In this document: positions 44,107 through 56,482 of the stretch, in pieces
Position numbering within the stretch: position 1 is the first letter of the stretch
Layout: each line of letters opens with the position of its first letter
Assembly: GCF_048569485.1 (NCBI RefSeq)
Contig: NW_027442046.1
Coordinates: 124,001-188,000 of the forward strand
DNA from: Anomaloglossus baeobatrachus
Taxonomy: Eukaryota; Chordata; Amphibia; Anura; Aromobatidae
DNA length: 64,000 nt
Direction of reading: 5' to 3'
The notes under the pieces: model-generated
What the model saw: the letters and a program-made list of their open reading frames with translations, nothing else
What the model was told of the DNA's origin: nothing
The model's database searches: none
Position numbers and translations under genes: made by a program

Positions 44107-47100
44107 ATGACTGCTAACATTAACATCTTTTCCATTAATGTTAGGAGCATCAGAGACAAGTTCCGACGTCAGACAATTTTTACGTTCCTTAACACTCAGT
44201 CTAGTGATGTATTTTTCCTGCAGGAATGCTCCCTTCCCTCCTCTAGGTCCTTCAACCATCTGGCCAGGGAGTGGACCCATGGCCCATCCTACTGGTCTGG
44301 CGGGGGCGACTGTAGGTCCGCGGGGGTCGCCGTGCTGATCAGGGGAAGCGCCTTCACATTGGACTCTGTTCAGGAAATCGTCTGCGGCAGGTTACTGCTC
44401 GTGGATGGCACCTGGGCGGGAGAACCTGTCAGGTTCATCAATGTGTATGCTTCTCCTGTGAAGAGCGATCGACTGGAGCTCCTCCAAGCCCTGCGCCCTC
44501 AGCTCGCTACCGCCAGGACGGTAGTGATGGCCGGGGATTTCAACTGCCCGATTGAGGAGGATGGACGCAGTTCTGGAACGGCTGCCAAGTTGGACGTCAC
44601 ATCCAAACTGCTCATTGAGATGGTGACCGAAGCCTCTCTTGTGGACGTTGTTGGCTCCATCGGACACGGATCCGTGAACTATTCATGGTGCCGATCCGAT
44701 GGCTCGCTGCGTTCCAGGATAGACTTTGTGTTTACCTCTCGGGCGGTTGGGCGGAGTGGGCACTCGATGGTCCCCTGCTTCTTCTCTGACCACAGAGCCA
44801 TTCACTTTCAAGGTGTGCTGGGCCATGGCTTCCCCATTGGCCCGGGCTCCTGGAAGCTGAACTGCTCTCTGCTGGAAAAGGGTGAGATTCTGGAGGAGCT
44901 TAGAGCTGCCTACTCCACGTGGCGGGCCTACAAGGCGGGCTTCCAGTCTGTTTCTGACTGGTGGGAATACGTTAAACTCGAGTTCCGTTTCTTCTTTCAG
45001 GCAAAGAGTCAACAACAGGCGTGTCTGAAGAGGAGGGACTTCAGGAGACTCCAGTGTGAGCTGCGTTCCCTGCAGGACCTTCTTCGATGCGGCTGGGACG
45101 TGAGAGAGGAGCTGGAGGAGACTAAGAGGAGCCTGAAAAGGCACTTCGAGGAGGAGTCCGAGCGAATTGTCTTCCGTTCCAAAGTGGAGAACCTGGAGAA
45201 GGGTGAGAAATGTAACTCGTTCTTTTTCAGGAAACTCCACGCCGGTCACACGCCCATGAATGAACTACGAGACGAGAGTGGAAACATGCGACGCGGGAAA
45301 GAGAACGTGATGAAGGTCGTCAGCGACTTCTACAGCGAACTCTACGCCCGCAAGACTACTGACCCCGAGGCCGCCGATAAGTTCCTGTCAGGTATCACTA
45401 ACCATCTTGACCCTGCAGACGCGGCGGCCATGGATGTTCCTCTGACGGTGGACGAGCTGCTCTCGGCCGCCAAATCCTTTAGTTCTGGCAGGACACCGGG
45501 CAGTGACGGCCTCCCAGCAGAGCTCTATGTAGCGCTGGGAGACCTAATCTGTCCGGACCTGTTAGGGCTGTATGAGGAGATGGTGGTGGAGGGCAGAATG
45601 CCTCCATCTCTGAGGGAAGGAATGGTCACGATCCTGTACAAGCGTAAAGGAGAGAGGTGCGACCTGAAGAATTGGCGTCCCATCACCCTTCTGAACGTCG
45701 ACTACAAGATCCTGGCCAAGACGATGGCAACGAGATTGAAGACTGTTATCGGACGGATCATCCACCCGGATCAGACCTGCGGCATCCCCGGACGTCGCAT
45801 CGCAGACAGCCTGGCTCTCATGCGGGACACGGTCGAGTACATCAAAGCCCGCCGGGTGCACGCAGCCCTGATCTCGTTGGATCAGGAAAAGGCCTTCGAC
45901 CGTGTTTCCCATGAGTTCCTGGGCAAAGCTCTGCACAGGTTAGGTTTGGGTAACATGTTTTGCTTGTATGTCCAACTAATGTATTTTGATATTCACAGCT
46001 CGGTGTTGGTAAACGGCTGGAAGACTGACCCCTTCCCGGTCCTCTCAGGGGTCAGACAAGGCTGTCCTCTGTCACCTCTTCTTTTTGTTTGTGTTATAGA
46101 ACTCTTTGCAGAGGCTATCCGGCGGAATGGAGAGATCAGAGGGATCACCGCACCAGGACCAGAACGCTTCGAGGTCAAGTGCTCGCTCTACATGGACGAC
46201 GTGACCGTCTTCTGCGCGGACCGGCGCTCAGTCGACACCCTCGTCCAGACCTGTGAGACCTTCGGACGGGCTTCGGGAGCCAAAGTCAACTGCGGGAAGT
46301 CGGAAGCCATGCTCTTCGGGGACTGGCAGCCGGCCTCTTCCGCCCCCTTCCCTTTCAGCATCCAGCCGGATTTCATCAAGGTTCTTGGAGTCTGGTTCGG
46401 GAAGGAAGGAGCAGCCCTCAAGTCCTGGGAGGAACGCTTGACCAAGATCACCCAACGGATCGGTCTGTGGAGCCTCAGACGCCTCACCTGTGAGGGCAAA
46501 GCACTGGTCCTGCGTAACGAGGTACTGCCCGTGCTGCAGTACACGGCCCAGGCCTGGCCCCCCCTTGCCACCGTGTGCAGGGCCATTACCAGGACGGTGT
46601 TTCGTTTTGTCTGGGGATCCAAGATGGACAGAGTAAAGCGGAGCATCATGTACAAGGATCCTCGCAAGGGTGGGAAGGGCGTACCCGATATCCCCACCCT
46701 CCTGCGATCCTCCTTCGTATGTGACTGCGTTCGCCGAACTCTGCGAGTCAAGAGAGGTTCCGCGGGTGGGTCCATGTCTCGCTTCTTCCTGCTCCCCCTT
46801 TGGAGACGGTTAGGCTGGGACAAGTGGGACAGCTCCTTCCCCTACAACTGGACGGCGCCATGGTTCTACGGAGACGTGGTTCGGTTTGTGAGGGAACACC
46901 AACTGGAGGGACTCAAGCCCGATTTGTGGAAGCCAAAGACTATCCACAAACTCATCAGAGCCAAGGACGAAATGGAGAACATTCCAGGACTTCATCACGA
47001 CACACTGGAGACTGTTTGGACAAACGTGTCATCGGCTGGATTGACCAACGGGCACAAGGACTTGTCATGGATGGCGATACAGGGCGGACTGCCCGTCCGG

Positions 47101-47496
47101 TCATTCATGCACGCCCGGAACCTGTGCAAAACCCGGTACTGCCCAAGGTGCCCCTTCGTGGAGGAAACATCGCTGCACGCCTTTTGGGACTGCCGTTTCG
47201 CACAGCGCCTGTTGGTTGCCCTGGAGGATGACCTGAGGTACTCCGTCCCCAGAGGGAGCCTATCGTACCATTCCGTACTTTATGGACTCTTCCCTGGGAC
47301 TCACACCGTTGGAGCCATCCAGGAGGCTTGGCGCCTTATGAACTGCTTTAAGGACGCTATTTGGGTCGCCAGGAACCGGCTCATCTTGAAGAGGGAGAGG
47401 ATGTCTATCCAGGATTGCCGCAGGCTGATCCACAGCCTGCTCAGAGACTATTCCATCATGGACAGTCCGGACGACAGCGCCGAGGAGGAGGTTTAG
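44107..47496 (+). CDS. Type A ORF2: endonuclease and reverse transcriptase, copy 3
   Basis: 1129 residues, no breaks, Pro at 464, all catalytic residues present. Copy-specific changes include Thr26, Cys317, Asn393 and Tyr1045, none at a recognised motif. Confidence 0.95.
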   Translation: MTANINIFSINVRSIRDKFRRQTIFTFLNTQSSDVFFLQECSLPSSRSFNHLAREWTHGPSYWSGGGDCRSAGVAVLIRGSAFTLDSVQEIVCGRLLLVDGTWAGEPVRFINVYASPVKSDRLELLQALRPQLATARTVVMAGDFNCPIEEDGRSSGTAAKLDVTSKLLIEMVTEASLVDVVGSIGHGSVNYSWCRSDGSLRSRIDFVFTSRAVGRSGHSMVPCFFSDHRAIHFQGVLGHGFPIGPGSWKLNCSLLEKGEILEELRAAYSTWRAYKAGFQSVSDWWEYVKLEFRFFFQAKSQQQACLKRRDFRRLQCELRSLQDLLRCGWDVREELEETKRSLKRHFEEESERIVFRSKVENLEKGEKCNSFFFRKLHAGHTPMNELRDESGNMRRGKENVMKVVSDFYSELYARKTTDPEAADKFLSGITNHLDPADAAAMDVPLTVDELLSAAKSFSSGRTPGSDGLPAELYVALGDLICPDLLGLYEEMVVEGRMPPSLREGMVTILYKRKGERCDLKNWRPITLLNVDYKILAKTMATRLKTVIGRIIHPDQTCGIPGRRIADSLALMRDTVEYIKARRVHAALISLDQEKAFDRVSHEFLGKALHRLGLGNMFCLYVQLMYFDIHSSVLVNGWKTDPFPVLSGVRQGCPLSPLLFVCVIELFAEAIRRNGEIRGITAPGPERFEVKCSLYMDDVTVFCADRRSVDTLVQTCETFGRASGAKVNCGKSEAMLFGDWQPASSAPFPFSIQPDFIKVLGVWFGKEGAALKSWEERLTKITQRIGLWSLRRLTCEGKALVLRNEVLPVLQYTAQAWPPLATVCRAITRTVFRFVWGSKMDRVKRSIMYKDPRKGGKGVPDIPTLLRSSFVCDCVRRTLRVKRGSAGGSMSRFFLLPLWRRLGWDKWDSSFPYNWTAPWFYGDVVRFVREHQLEGLKPDLWKPKTIHKLIRAKDEMENIPGLHHDTLETVWTNVSSAGLTNGHKDLSWMAIQGGLPVRSFMHARNLCKTRYCPRCPFVEETSLHAFWDCRFAQRLLVALEDDLRYSVPRGSLSYHSVLYGLFPGTHTVGAIQEAWRLMNCFKDAIWVARNRLILKRERMSIQDCRRLIHSLLRDYSIMDSPDDSAEEEV

Positions 47497-49363
47497 ACCT
47501 CTTCCATGCCCCCTCCCTCCTTTTCCCGTTATGTGCGTCTTTCAATAAAGCTTCGGGCCTGTGATTTCCCCACCCTATCCCCCTTTTCCCCTACCCCCAT
47601 CCCCCAATCGCCGGTTCGTCGTTATTTATGGTCTAACTTTTTCTTTCAGCTTGAGTGTTATGGATAAGCATAGGAGTGTGATGTATAGTTTAGTGCGTCG
47701 TACTCTATGGCTATGTAAGAAGGATTGTATAGTTCTGTGTGTACGGGGCTGCGGCACTGTACACGGTTTGTTACCTTTTCGTGAGTAGTGCATGATAATA
47801 AAGATGCTGTTAAATCAAAAAATCTGTTCTTATCAGTTTAATATCTGATACGTCCCCTATCTGGGGACCATATATTAAATGGATTTTTAGAACAGGGAGA
47901 TGGAAAAAGAGCTTGCTCTGTCCACTCCACGCATTGACCTGGTATTGCAGTACCTCCAGGACCGGTGCACCCCTTCTTAACCCAGTTTCCAAAAGCAGAA
48001 CTCAATTCACCTGATTCATATTAGCCCGATTTAATGAATTGGAAGAAAGCATACGTCTTCATATGCACCTCAATTTGGCCCATTCACTTTTCACACTTCC
48101 TCCTTTTGTTTTTTATCTTTCACACTTTTGACTTTCTTTATTCATCCAAATAGCAAACTCATCACCACTCAACCTGACCAACTCGGCTATGTCCTGTGCT
48201 GCAGTTCTCTGTCTTATCTAGATCATTTGCAATTGAATGGAATAGATCCCTTTTGGACAAAGTGGATTCACCTGCTGCTGCAGTGACCACAGGTGTGATA
48301 AGATCTAGAATTGGCATCTGGTGCGATCTCTCCGCTTCCACTCCAAAGAAAGTTACCTGTTTATTCCTATCATGCATTGGTTTTTGGGGTTTTCTTTGAG
48401 TAATGATGATCTCTTTAGTAGTCTGTTGGCGCCCTCTCCTGGAGGAATAGTTTGCTTGCTCTTGGACATTCTAAAAGAGAGGTCATGATAGACATTGAGC
48501 TTCTGAGCTCAATTGGGGACAGTCATGGGTGATGAATGTTTGCAACCTGCTGCAAAGCCTCATACCGCAATATAAGGAACGTCAAATACTAAGAAAGGGC
48601 GGCCTATGAAAGAATTACTACTTTCAATAAGTACACTTAAACGGCTAATTGGGAATAGAAAAACTGTAAAAAGCCCTCTGAGAAAGCCCCCCTCTAACCT
48701 TTGATAGTAAGCTTTTCTGTAGTCTGCCTGTTGATGTATTTTCCGTTTGAACTGTGCACAACATGAAGAGACGGAACACTGGCGGCTTGTCACAATGCCC
48801 CCGCTGACATCACAATAGCGCTGCTGCCTAGAAAACAAGCTGCGCAGCAGAAGTTGTTCTTTGGGTGGGAGGGTGGGCTAGTGTAAGGAGGGGGCAAGCT
48901 CTTTTTTTCCCGGGTGGTAGGGGGATGACAGGAGAAGGGATGCGGGTGGTGAGAAGGGTACAGAGGGCAGGGTTTGGGGGCTGGGAAGGAAAGGGAAAAG
49001 ATTAGGGTTTGGGGATGATGAAAGGGCTTTCTACGGGTAAGGATGGCAAAGGGTGGCAGTGACGGAAAGTCAGGCAACCTGTCCTGTCCGTCTTTTTGTA
49101 TCGTGAATTGGAAAGACTGCAAGGGGGAGGGGAGTTGCTTGCGCCCTAAAGGAGGAGTTATTCAGATTCATTGCAGTGGGGGGCGGCGGCTGCAAAACGC
49201 ACCATTCTTCTTGTTTTTGCTCTGCAAAGCAGCCTTTTCAAGGGTTGGCTTGGGTGACAAAATGTCTTCTGTAGGCGTGGGTTTGTCTCCCTCTCGCTCT
49301 CTCTCCCTAAGATGTGTCCGGCATAGGCCAGGGTGCCACTCGAGGCCCAAACCAATTCTGGTT

Positions 49364-49551
49364 ATCGCTTCTCGGCCTTTTGGCTAAGATCAAGTGTAGT
49401 ATCTGTTCTTATCAGTTTAATATCTGATACGTCCCCTATCTGGGGACCATATATTAAATGGATTTTTAGAACAGGGAGATGGAAAAAGAGCTTGCTCTGT
49501 CCACTCCACGCATTGACCTGGTATTGCAGTACCTCCAGGACCGGTGCACCC
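49364..49551 (+). ncRNA. RNU2: U2 snRNA, intact copy
   Basis: Uninterrupted 188-nt U2, first of an adjacent intact pair. Confidence 0.95.
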
Positions 49552-50942
49552 CTTCTTAACCCAGTTTCCAAAAGCAGAACTCAATTCACCTGATTCATAT
49601 TAGCCCGATTTAATGAATTGGAAGAAAGCATACGTCTTCATATGCACCTCAATTTGGCCCATTCACTTTTCACACTTCCTCCTTTTGTTTTTTATCTTTC
49701 ACACTTTTGACTTTCTTTATTCATCCAAATAGCAAACTCATCACCACTCAACCTGACCAACTCGGCTATGTCCCGTGCTGCAGTTCTCTGTCTTATCTAG
49801 ATCATTTGCAATTGAATGGAATAGATCCCTTTTGGACAAAGTGGATTCACCTGCTGCTGCAGTGACCACAGGTGTGATAAGATCTAGAATTGGCATCTGG
49901 TGCGATCTCTCCGCTTCCACTCCAAAGAAAGTTACCTGTTTATTCCTATCATGCATTGGTTTTTGGGGTTTTCTTTGAGTAATGATGATCTCTTTAGTAG
50001 TCTGTTGGCGCCCTCTCCTGGAGGAATAGTTTGCTTGCTCTTGGACATTCTAAAAGAGAGGTCATGATAGACATTGAGCTTCTGAGCTCAATTGGGGACA
50101 GTCATGGGTGATGAATGTTTGCAACCTGCTGCAAAGCCTCATACCGCAATATAAGGAACGTCAAATACTAAGAAAGGGCGGCCTATGAAAGAATTACTAC
50201 TTTCAATAAGTACACTTAAACGGCTAATTGGGAATAGAAAAACTGTAAAAAGCCCTCTGAGAAAGCCCCCCTCTAACCTTTGATAGTAAGCTTTTCTGTA
50301 GTCTGCCTGTTGATGTATTTTCCGTTTGAACTGTGCACAACATGAAGAGACGGAACACTGGCGGCTTGTCACAATGCCCCCGCTGACATCACAATAGCGC
50401 TGCTGCCTAGAAAACAAGCTGCGCAGCAGAAGTTGTTCTTTGGGTGGGAGGGTGGGCTAGTGTAAGGAGGGGGCAAGCTCTTTTTTTCCCGGGTGGTAGG
50501 GGGATGACAGGAGAAGGGATGCGGGTGGTGAGAAGGGTACAGAGGGCAGGGTTTGGGGGCTGGGAAGGAAAGGGAAAAGATTAGGGTTTGGGGATGATGA
50601 AAGGGCTTTCTACGGGTAAGGATGGCAAAGGGTGGCAGTGACGGAAAGTCAGGCAACCTGTCCTGTCCGTCTTTTTGTATCGTGAATTGGAAAGACTGCA
50701 AGGGGGAGGGGAGTTGCTTGCGCCCTAAAGGAGGAGTTATTCAGATTCATTGCAGTGGGGGGCGGCGGCTGCAAAACGCACCATTCTTCTTGTTTTTGCT
50801 CTGCAAAGCAGCCTTTTCAAGGGTTGGCTTGGGTGACAAAATGTCTTCTGTAGGCGTGGGTTTGTCTCCCTCTCGCTCTCTCTCCCTAAGATGTGTCCGG
50901 CATAGGCCAGGGTGCCACTCGAGGCCCAAACCAATTCTGGTT

Positions 50943-51130
50943 ATCGCTTCTCGGCCTTTTGGCTAAGATCAAGTGTAGTATCTGTTCTTATCAGTTTAAT
51001 ATCTGATACGTCCCCTATCTGGGGACCATATATTAAATGGATTTTTAGAACAGGGAGATGGAAAAAGAGCTTGCTCTGTCCACTCCACGCATTGACCTGG
51101 TATTGCAGTACCTCCAGGACCGGTGCACCC
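50943..51130 (+). ncRNA. RNU2: U2 snRNA, intact copy
   Basis: Uninterrupted 188-nt U2, second of the adjacent intact pair. Confidence 0.95.
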
Positions 51131-52521
51131 CTTCTTAACCCAGTTTCCAAAAGCAGAACTCAATTCACCTGATTCATATTAGCCCGATTTAATGAATTGG
51201 AAGAAAGCATACGTCTTCATATGCACCTCAATTTGGCCCATTCACTTTTCACACTTCCTCCTTTTGTTTTTTATCTTTCACACTTTTGACTTTCTTTATT
51301 CATCCAAATAGCAAACTCATCACCACTCAACCTGACCAACTCGGCTATGTCCCGTGCTGCAGTTCTCTGTCTTATCTAGATCATTTGCAATTGAATGGAA
51401 TAGATCCCTTTTGGACAAAGTGGATTCACCTGCTGCTGCAGTGACCACAGGTGTGATAAGATCTAGAATTGGCATCTGGTGCGATCTCTCCGCTTCCACT
51501 CCAAAGAAAGTTACCTGTTTATTCCTATCATGCATTGGTTTTTGGGGTTTTCTTTGAGTAATGATGATCTCTTTAGTAGTCTGTTGGCGCCCTCTCCTGG
51601 AGGAATAGTTTGCTTGCTCTTGGACATTCTAAAAGAGAGGTCATGATAGACATTGAGCTTCTGAGCTCAATTGGGGACAGTCATGGGTGATGAATGTTTG
51701 CAACCTGCTGCAAAGCCTCATACCGCAATATAAGGAACGTCAAATACTAAGAAAGGGCGGCCTATGAAAGAATTACTACTTTCAATAAGTACACTTAAAC
51801 GGCTAATTGGGAATAGAAAAACTGTAAAAAGCCCTCTGAGAAAGCCCCCCTCTAACCTTTGATAGTAAGCTTTTCTGTAGTCTGCCTGTTGATGTATTTT
51901 CCGTTTGAACTGTGCACAACATGAAGAGACGGAACACTGGCGGCTTGTCACAATGCCCCCGCTGACATCACAATAGCGCTGCTGCCTAGAAAACAAGCTG
52001 CGCAGCAGAAGTTGTTCTTTGGGTGGGAGGGTGGGCTAGTGTAAGGAGGGGGCAAGCTCTTTTTTTCCCGGGTGGTAGGGGGATGACAGGAGAAGGGATG
52101 CGGGTGGTGAGAAGGGTACAGAGGGCAGGGTTTGGGGGCTGGGAAGGAAAGGGAAAAGATTAGGGTTTGGGGATGATGAAAGGGCTTTCTACGGGTAAGG
52201 ATGGCAAAGGGTGGCAGTGACGGAAAGTCAGGCAACCTGTCCTGTCCGTCTTTTTGTATCGTGAATTGGAAAGACTGCAAGGGGGAGGGGAGTTGCTTGC
52301 GCCCTAAAGGAGGAGTTATTCAGATTCATTGCAGTGGGGGGCGGCGGCTGCAAAACGCACCATTCTTCTTGTTTTTGCTCTGCAAAGCAGCCTTTTCAAG
52401 GGTTGGCTTGGGTGACAAAATGTCTTCTGTAGGCGTGGGTTTGTCTCCCTCTCGCTCTCTCTCCCTAAGATGTGTCCGGCATAGGCCAGGGTGCCACTCG
52501 AGGCCCAAACCAATTCTGGTT

Positions 52522-53512
52522 ATCGCTTCTCGGCCTTTTGGCTAAGATCATGTGTAGTGTTGTTCGAAGAGGTGGTTTAAGCTCCAGGCCACCTTAGTAC
52601 AATGATACACTGCACACTGGAAGGTTGCGCTTGCTAGTACTCTGGGTGGATAGTATATTCATCTAGAGGAAAACATGGCCCTACCAGGATCAAGGCTATT
52701 AGACTGAGTAAGGGTGGGGGGCTATAGTACAACGTGCCCCAGGACTGACGACCCTGGAGTGAGTCTGAGCTTGCTGGCTTGGGACCCCGGCAAGCCTTGG
52801 GCTCTGTAGCACACCGTACCTTGCCTTTTCATACTTTTTGAGCATATTACCCTATCCCGGCCTTCTGGCTAGGAAGGGAAATTTTTATAATCCCGGTCGG
52901 AGGTCTGGTCAGCTTTGGGCTGAGAAACTAACACCCGGTTGGAGGTCCGGGTCAGCTTCGGCTGAGAAACCAACACCCGGTTGGAGGTCTGGGTCAGCTT
53001 CGGCTGAGAAACCAACACCCGGTTGGAGGTCCGGTTAGCCTTGGGCTGAGAAACCAACACCGGTTGACGGTCCGGGCAGTTTCGGCTGTGAAACCAATAA
53101 CTAGTAGCTCTCTACTCCACTTGGGTAAGATGCCTGGGTGGACGCTGGGAGCAACGACAAGGCTCAACCAGGCTTCGGCTTGGGGGAGCACCGAAGATCC
53201 CTGACCCTTGCTGTGGCCTTCTGGCTCGGAGGGACGGGGTTGATTTTTGGGGACCCTCTCCTCACGGTGGGGTCCACACGAATCCTAGCCTTTGCACTGT
53301 TTTTGGTGTGACTTCGGTCATGCATTTTTTGTGGTGCTTTGGAAAGCTTCATTAAATCAAAATCTGTTCTTATCAGTTTAATATCTGATACGTCCCCTAT
53401 CTGGGGACCATATATTAAATGGATTTTTAGAACAGGGAGATGGAAAAAGAGCTTGCTCTGTCCACTCCACGCATTGACCTGGTATTGCAGTACCTCCAGG
53501 ACCGGTGCACCC
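52522..53512 (+). pseudogene. U2 snRNA split by type B element
   Basis: U2 1-37 at 52522-52558 with the same A to T at nucleotide 30 (52551) as the unit at 37436, and U2 38-188 at 53362-53512. Confidence 0.95.
52559..53361 (+). mobile_element. Type B element, subfamily III
   Basis: 803 bp, nearly identical to the copy at 37473, including ATACACTGCACACTGG in the 5' part. With the shared U2 change this points to unit copying rather than separate insertion. Confidence 0.85.
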
Positions 53513-54903
53513 CTTCTTAACCCAGTTTCCAAAAGCAGAACTCAATTCACCTGATTCATATTAGCCCGATTTAATGAATTGGAAGAAAGCATACGTCTTC
53601 ATATGCACCTCAATTTGGCCCATTCACTTTTCACACTTCCTCCTTTTGTTTTTTATCTTTCACACTTTTGACTTTCTTTATTCATCCAAATAGCAAACTC
53701 ATCACCACTCAACCTGACCAACTCGGCTATGTCCCGTGCTGCAGTTCTCTGTCTTATCTAGATCATTTGCAATTGAATGGAATAGATCCCTTTTGGACAA
53801 AGTGGATTCACCTGCTGCTGCAGTGACCACAGGTGTGATAAGATCTAGAATTGGCATCTGGTGCGATCTCTCCGCTTCCACTCCAAAGAAAGTTACCTGT
53901 TTATTCCTATCATGCATTGGTTTTTGGGGTTTTCTTTGAGTAATGATGATCTCTTTAGTAGTCTGTTGGCGCCCTCTCCTGGAGGAATAGTTTGCTTGCT
54001 CTTGGACATTCTAAAAGAGAGGTCATGATAGACATTGAGCTTCTGAGCTCAATTGGGGACAGTCATGGGTGATGAATGTTTGCAACCTGCTGCAAAGCCT
54101 CATACCGCAATATAAGGAACGTCAAATACTAAGAAAGGGCGGCCTATGAAAGAATTACTACTTTCAATAAGTACACTTAAACGGCTAATTGGGAATAGAA
54201 AAACTGTAAAAAGCCCTCTGAGAAAGCCCCCCTCTAACCTTTGATAGTAAGCTTTTCTGTAGTCTGCCTGTTGATGTATTTTCCGTTTGAACTGTGCACA
54301 ACATGAAGAGACGGAACACTGGCGGCTTGTCACAATGCCCCCGCTGACATCACAATAGCGCTGCTGCCTAGAAAACAAGCTGCGCAGCAGAAGTTGTTCT
54401 TTGGGTGGGAGGGTGGGCTAGTGTAAGGAGGGGGCAAGCTCTTTTTTTCCCGGGTGGTAGGGGGATGACAGGAGAAGGGATGCGGGTGGTGAGAAGGGTA
54501 CAGAGGGCAGGGTTTGGGGGCTGGGAAGGAAAGGGAAAAGATTAGGGTTTGGGGATGATGAAAGGGCTTTCTACGGGTAAGGATGGCAAAGGGTGGCAGT
54601 GACGGAAAGTCAGGCAACCTGTCCTGTCCGTCTTTTTGTATCGTGAATTGGAAAGACTGCAAGGGGGAGGGGAGTTGCTTGCGCCCTAAAGGAGGAGTTA
54701 TTCAGATTCATTGCAGTGGGGGGCGGCGGCTGCAAAACGCACCATTCTTCTTGTTTTTGCTCTGCAAAGCAGCCTTTTCAAGGGTTGGCTTGGGTGACAA
54801 AATGTCTTCTGTAGGCGTGGGTTTGTCTCCCTCTCGCTCTCTCTCCCTAAGATGTGTCCGGCATAGGCCAGGGTGCCACTCGAGGCCCAAACCAATTCTG
54901 GTT

Positions 54904-55091
54904 ATCGCTTCTCGGCCTTTTGGCTAAGATCAAGTGTATTATCTGTTCTTATCAGTTTAATATCTGATACGTCCCCTATCTGGGGACCATATATTAAATG
55001 GATTTTTAGAACAGGGAGATGGAAAAAGAGCTTGCTCTGTCCACTCCACGCATTGACCTGGTATTGCAGTACCTCCAGGACCGGTGCACCC
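54904..55091 (+). ncRNA. RNU2: U2 snRNA variant with altered branch-recognition sequence
   Basis: Uninterrupted, but position 36 (base 54939) is T instead of G, so GTAGTA reads GTATTA. That base pairs with intron branch sites and is nearly invariant in U2. The rest of the gene and the 3' box look normal. It could be a variant U2 or a decaying copy; the change also sits beside the retroelement target. Confidence 0.85.
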
Positions 55092-56482
55092 CTTCTTAAC
55101 CCAGTTTCCAAAAGCAGAACTCAATTCACCTGATTCATATTAGCCCGATTTAATGAATTGGAAGGAAGCATACGTCTTCATATGCACCTCAATTTGGCCC
55201 ATTCACTTTTCACACTTCCTCCTTTTGTTTTTTATCTTTCACACTTTTGACTTTCTTTATTCATCCAAATAGCAAACTCATCACCACTCAACCTGACCAA
55301 CTCGGCTATGTCCCGTGCTGCAGTTCTCTGTCTTATCTAGATCATTTGCAATTGAATGGAATAGATCCCTTTTGGACAAAGTGGATTCACCTGCTGCTGC
55401 AGTGACCACAGGTGTGATAAGATCTAGAATTGGCATCTGGTGCGATCTCTCCGCTTCCACTCCAAAGAAAGTTACCTGTTTATTCCTATCATGCATTGGT
55501 TTTTGGGGTTTTCTTTGAGTAATGATGATCTCTTTAGTAGTCTGTTGGCGCCCTCTCCTGGAGGAATAGTTTGCTTGCTCTTGGACATTCTAAAAGAGAG
55601 GTCATGATAGACATTGAGCTTCTGAGCTCAATTGGGGACAGTCATGGGTGATGAATGTTTGCAACCTGCTGCAAAGCCTCATACCGCAATATAAGGAACG
55701 TCAAATACTAAGAAAGGGCGGCCTATGAAAGAATTACTACTTTCAATAAGTACACTTAAACGGCTAATTGGGAATAGAAAAACTGTAAAAAGCCCTCTGA
55801 GAAAGCCCCCCTCTAACCTTTGATAGTAAGCTTTTCTGTAGTCTGCCTGTTGATGTATTTTCCGTTTGAACTGTGCACAACATGAAGAGACGGAACACTG
55901 GCGGCTTGTCACAATGCCCCCGCTGACATCACAATAGCGCTGCTGCCTAGAAAACAAGCTGCGCAGCAGAAGTTGTTCTTTGGGTGGGAGGGTGGGCTAG
56001 TGTAAGGAGGGGGCAAGCTCTTTTTTTCCCGGGTGGTAGGGGGATGACAGGAGAAGGGATGCGGGTGGTGAGAAGGGTACAGAGGGCAGGGTTTGGGGGC
56101 TGGGAAGGAAAGGGAAAAGATTAGGGTTTGGGGATGATGAAAGGGCTTTCTACGGGTAAGGATGGCAAAGGGTGGCAGTGACGGAAAGTCAGGCAACCTG
56201 TCCTGTCCGTCTTTTTGTATCGTGAATTGGAAAGACTGCAAGGGGGAGGGGAGTTGCTTGCGCCCTAAAGGAGGAGTTATTCAGATTCATTGCAGTGGGG
56301 GGCGGCGGCTGCAAAACGCACCATTCTTCTTGTTTTTGCTCTGCAAAGCAGCCTTTTCAAGGGTTGGCTTGGGTGACAAAATGTCTTCTGTAGGCGTGGG
56401 TTTGTCTCCCTCTCGCTCTCTCTCCCTAAGATGTGTCCGGCATAGGCCAGGGTGCCACTCGAGGCCCAAACCAATTCTGGTT

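Larger units (their letters stand above)
42290..47821 (+). mobile_element. Type A U2-specific LINE, copy 3 (both ORFs open)
   Basis: Copy of 5532 bp with the 15-bp duplication at 42275-42289 and 47822-47836. Both ORFs are open. The first ~2.2 kb resembles copy 1 and the remainder resembles copy 2, suggesting a mosaic origin. Confidence 0.95.
42238..47972 (+). pseudogene. U2 snRNA split by type A LINE, copy 3
   Basis: U2 1-52 at 42238-42289 and 38-188 at 47822-47972. Its promoter lacks 3 nt of the GC box. Confidence 0.95.
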
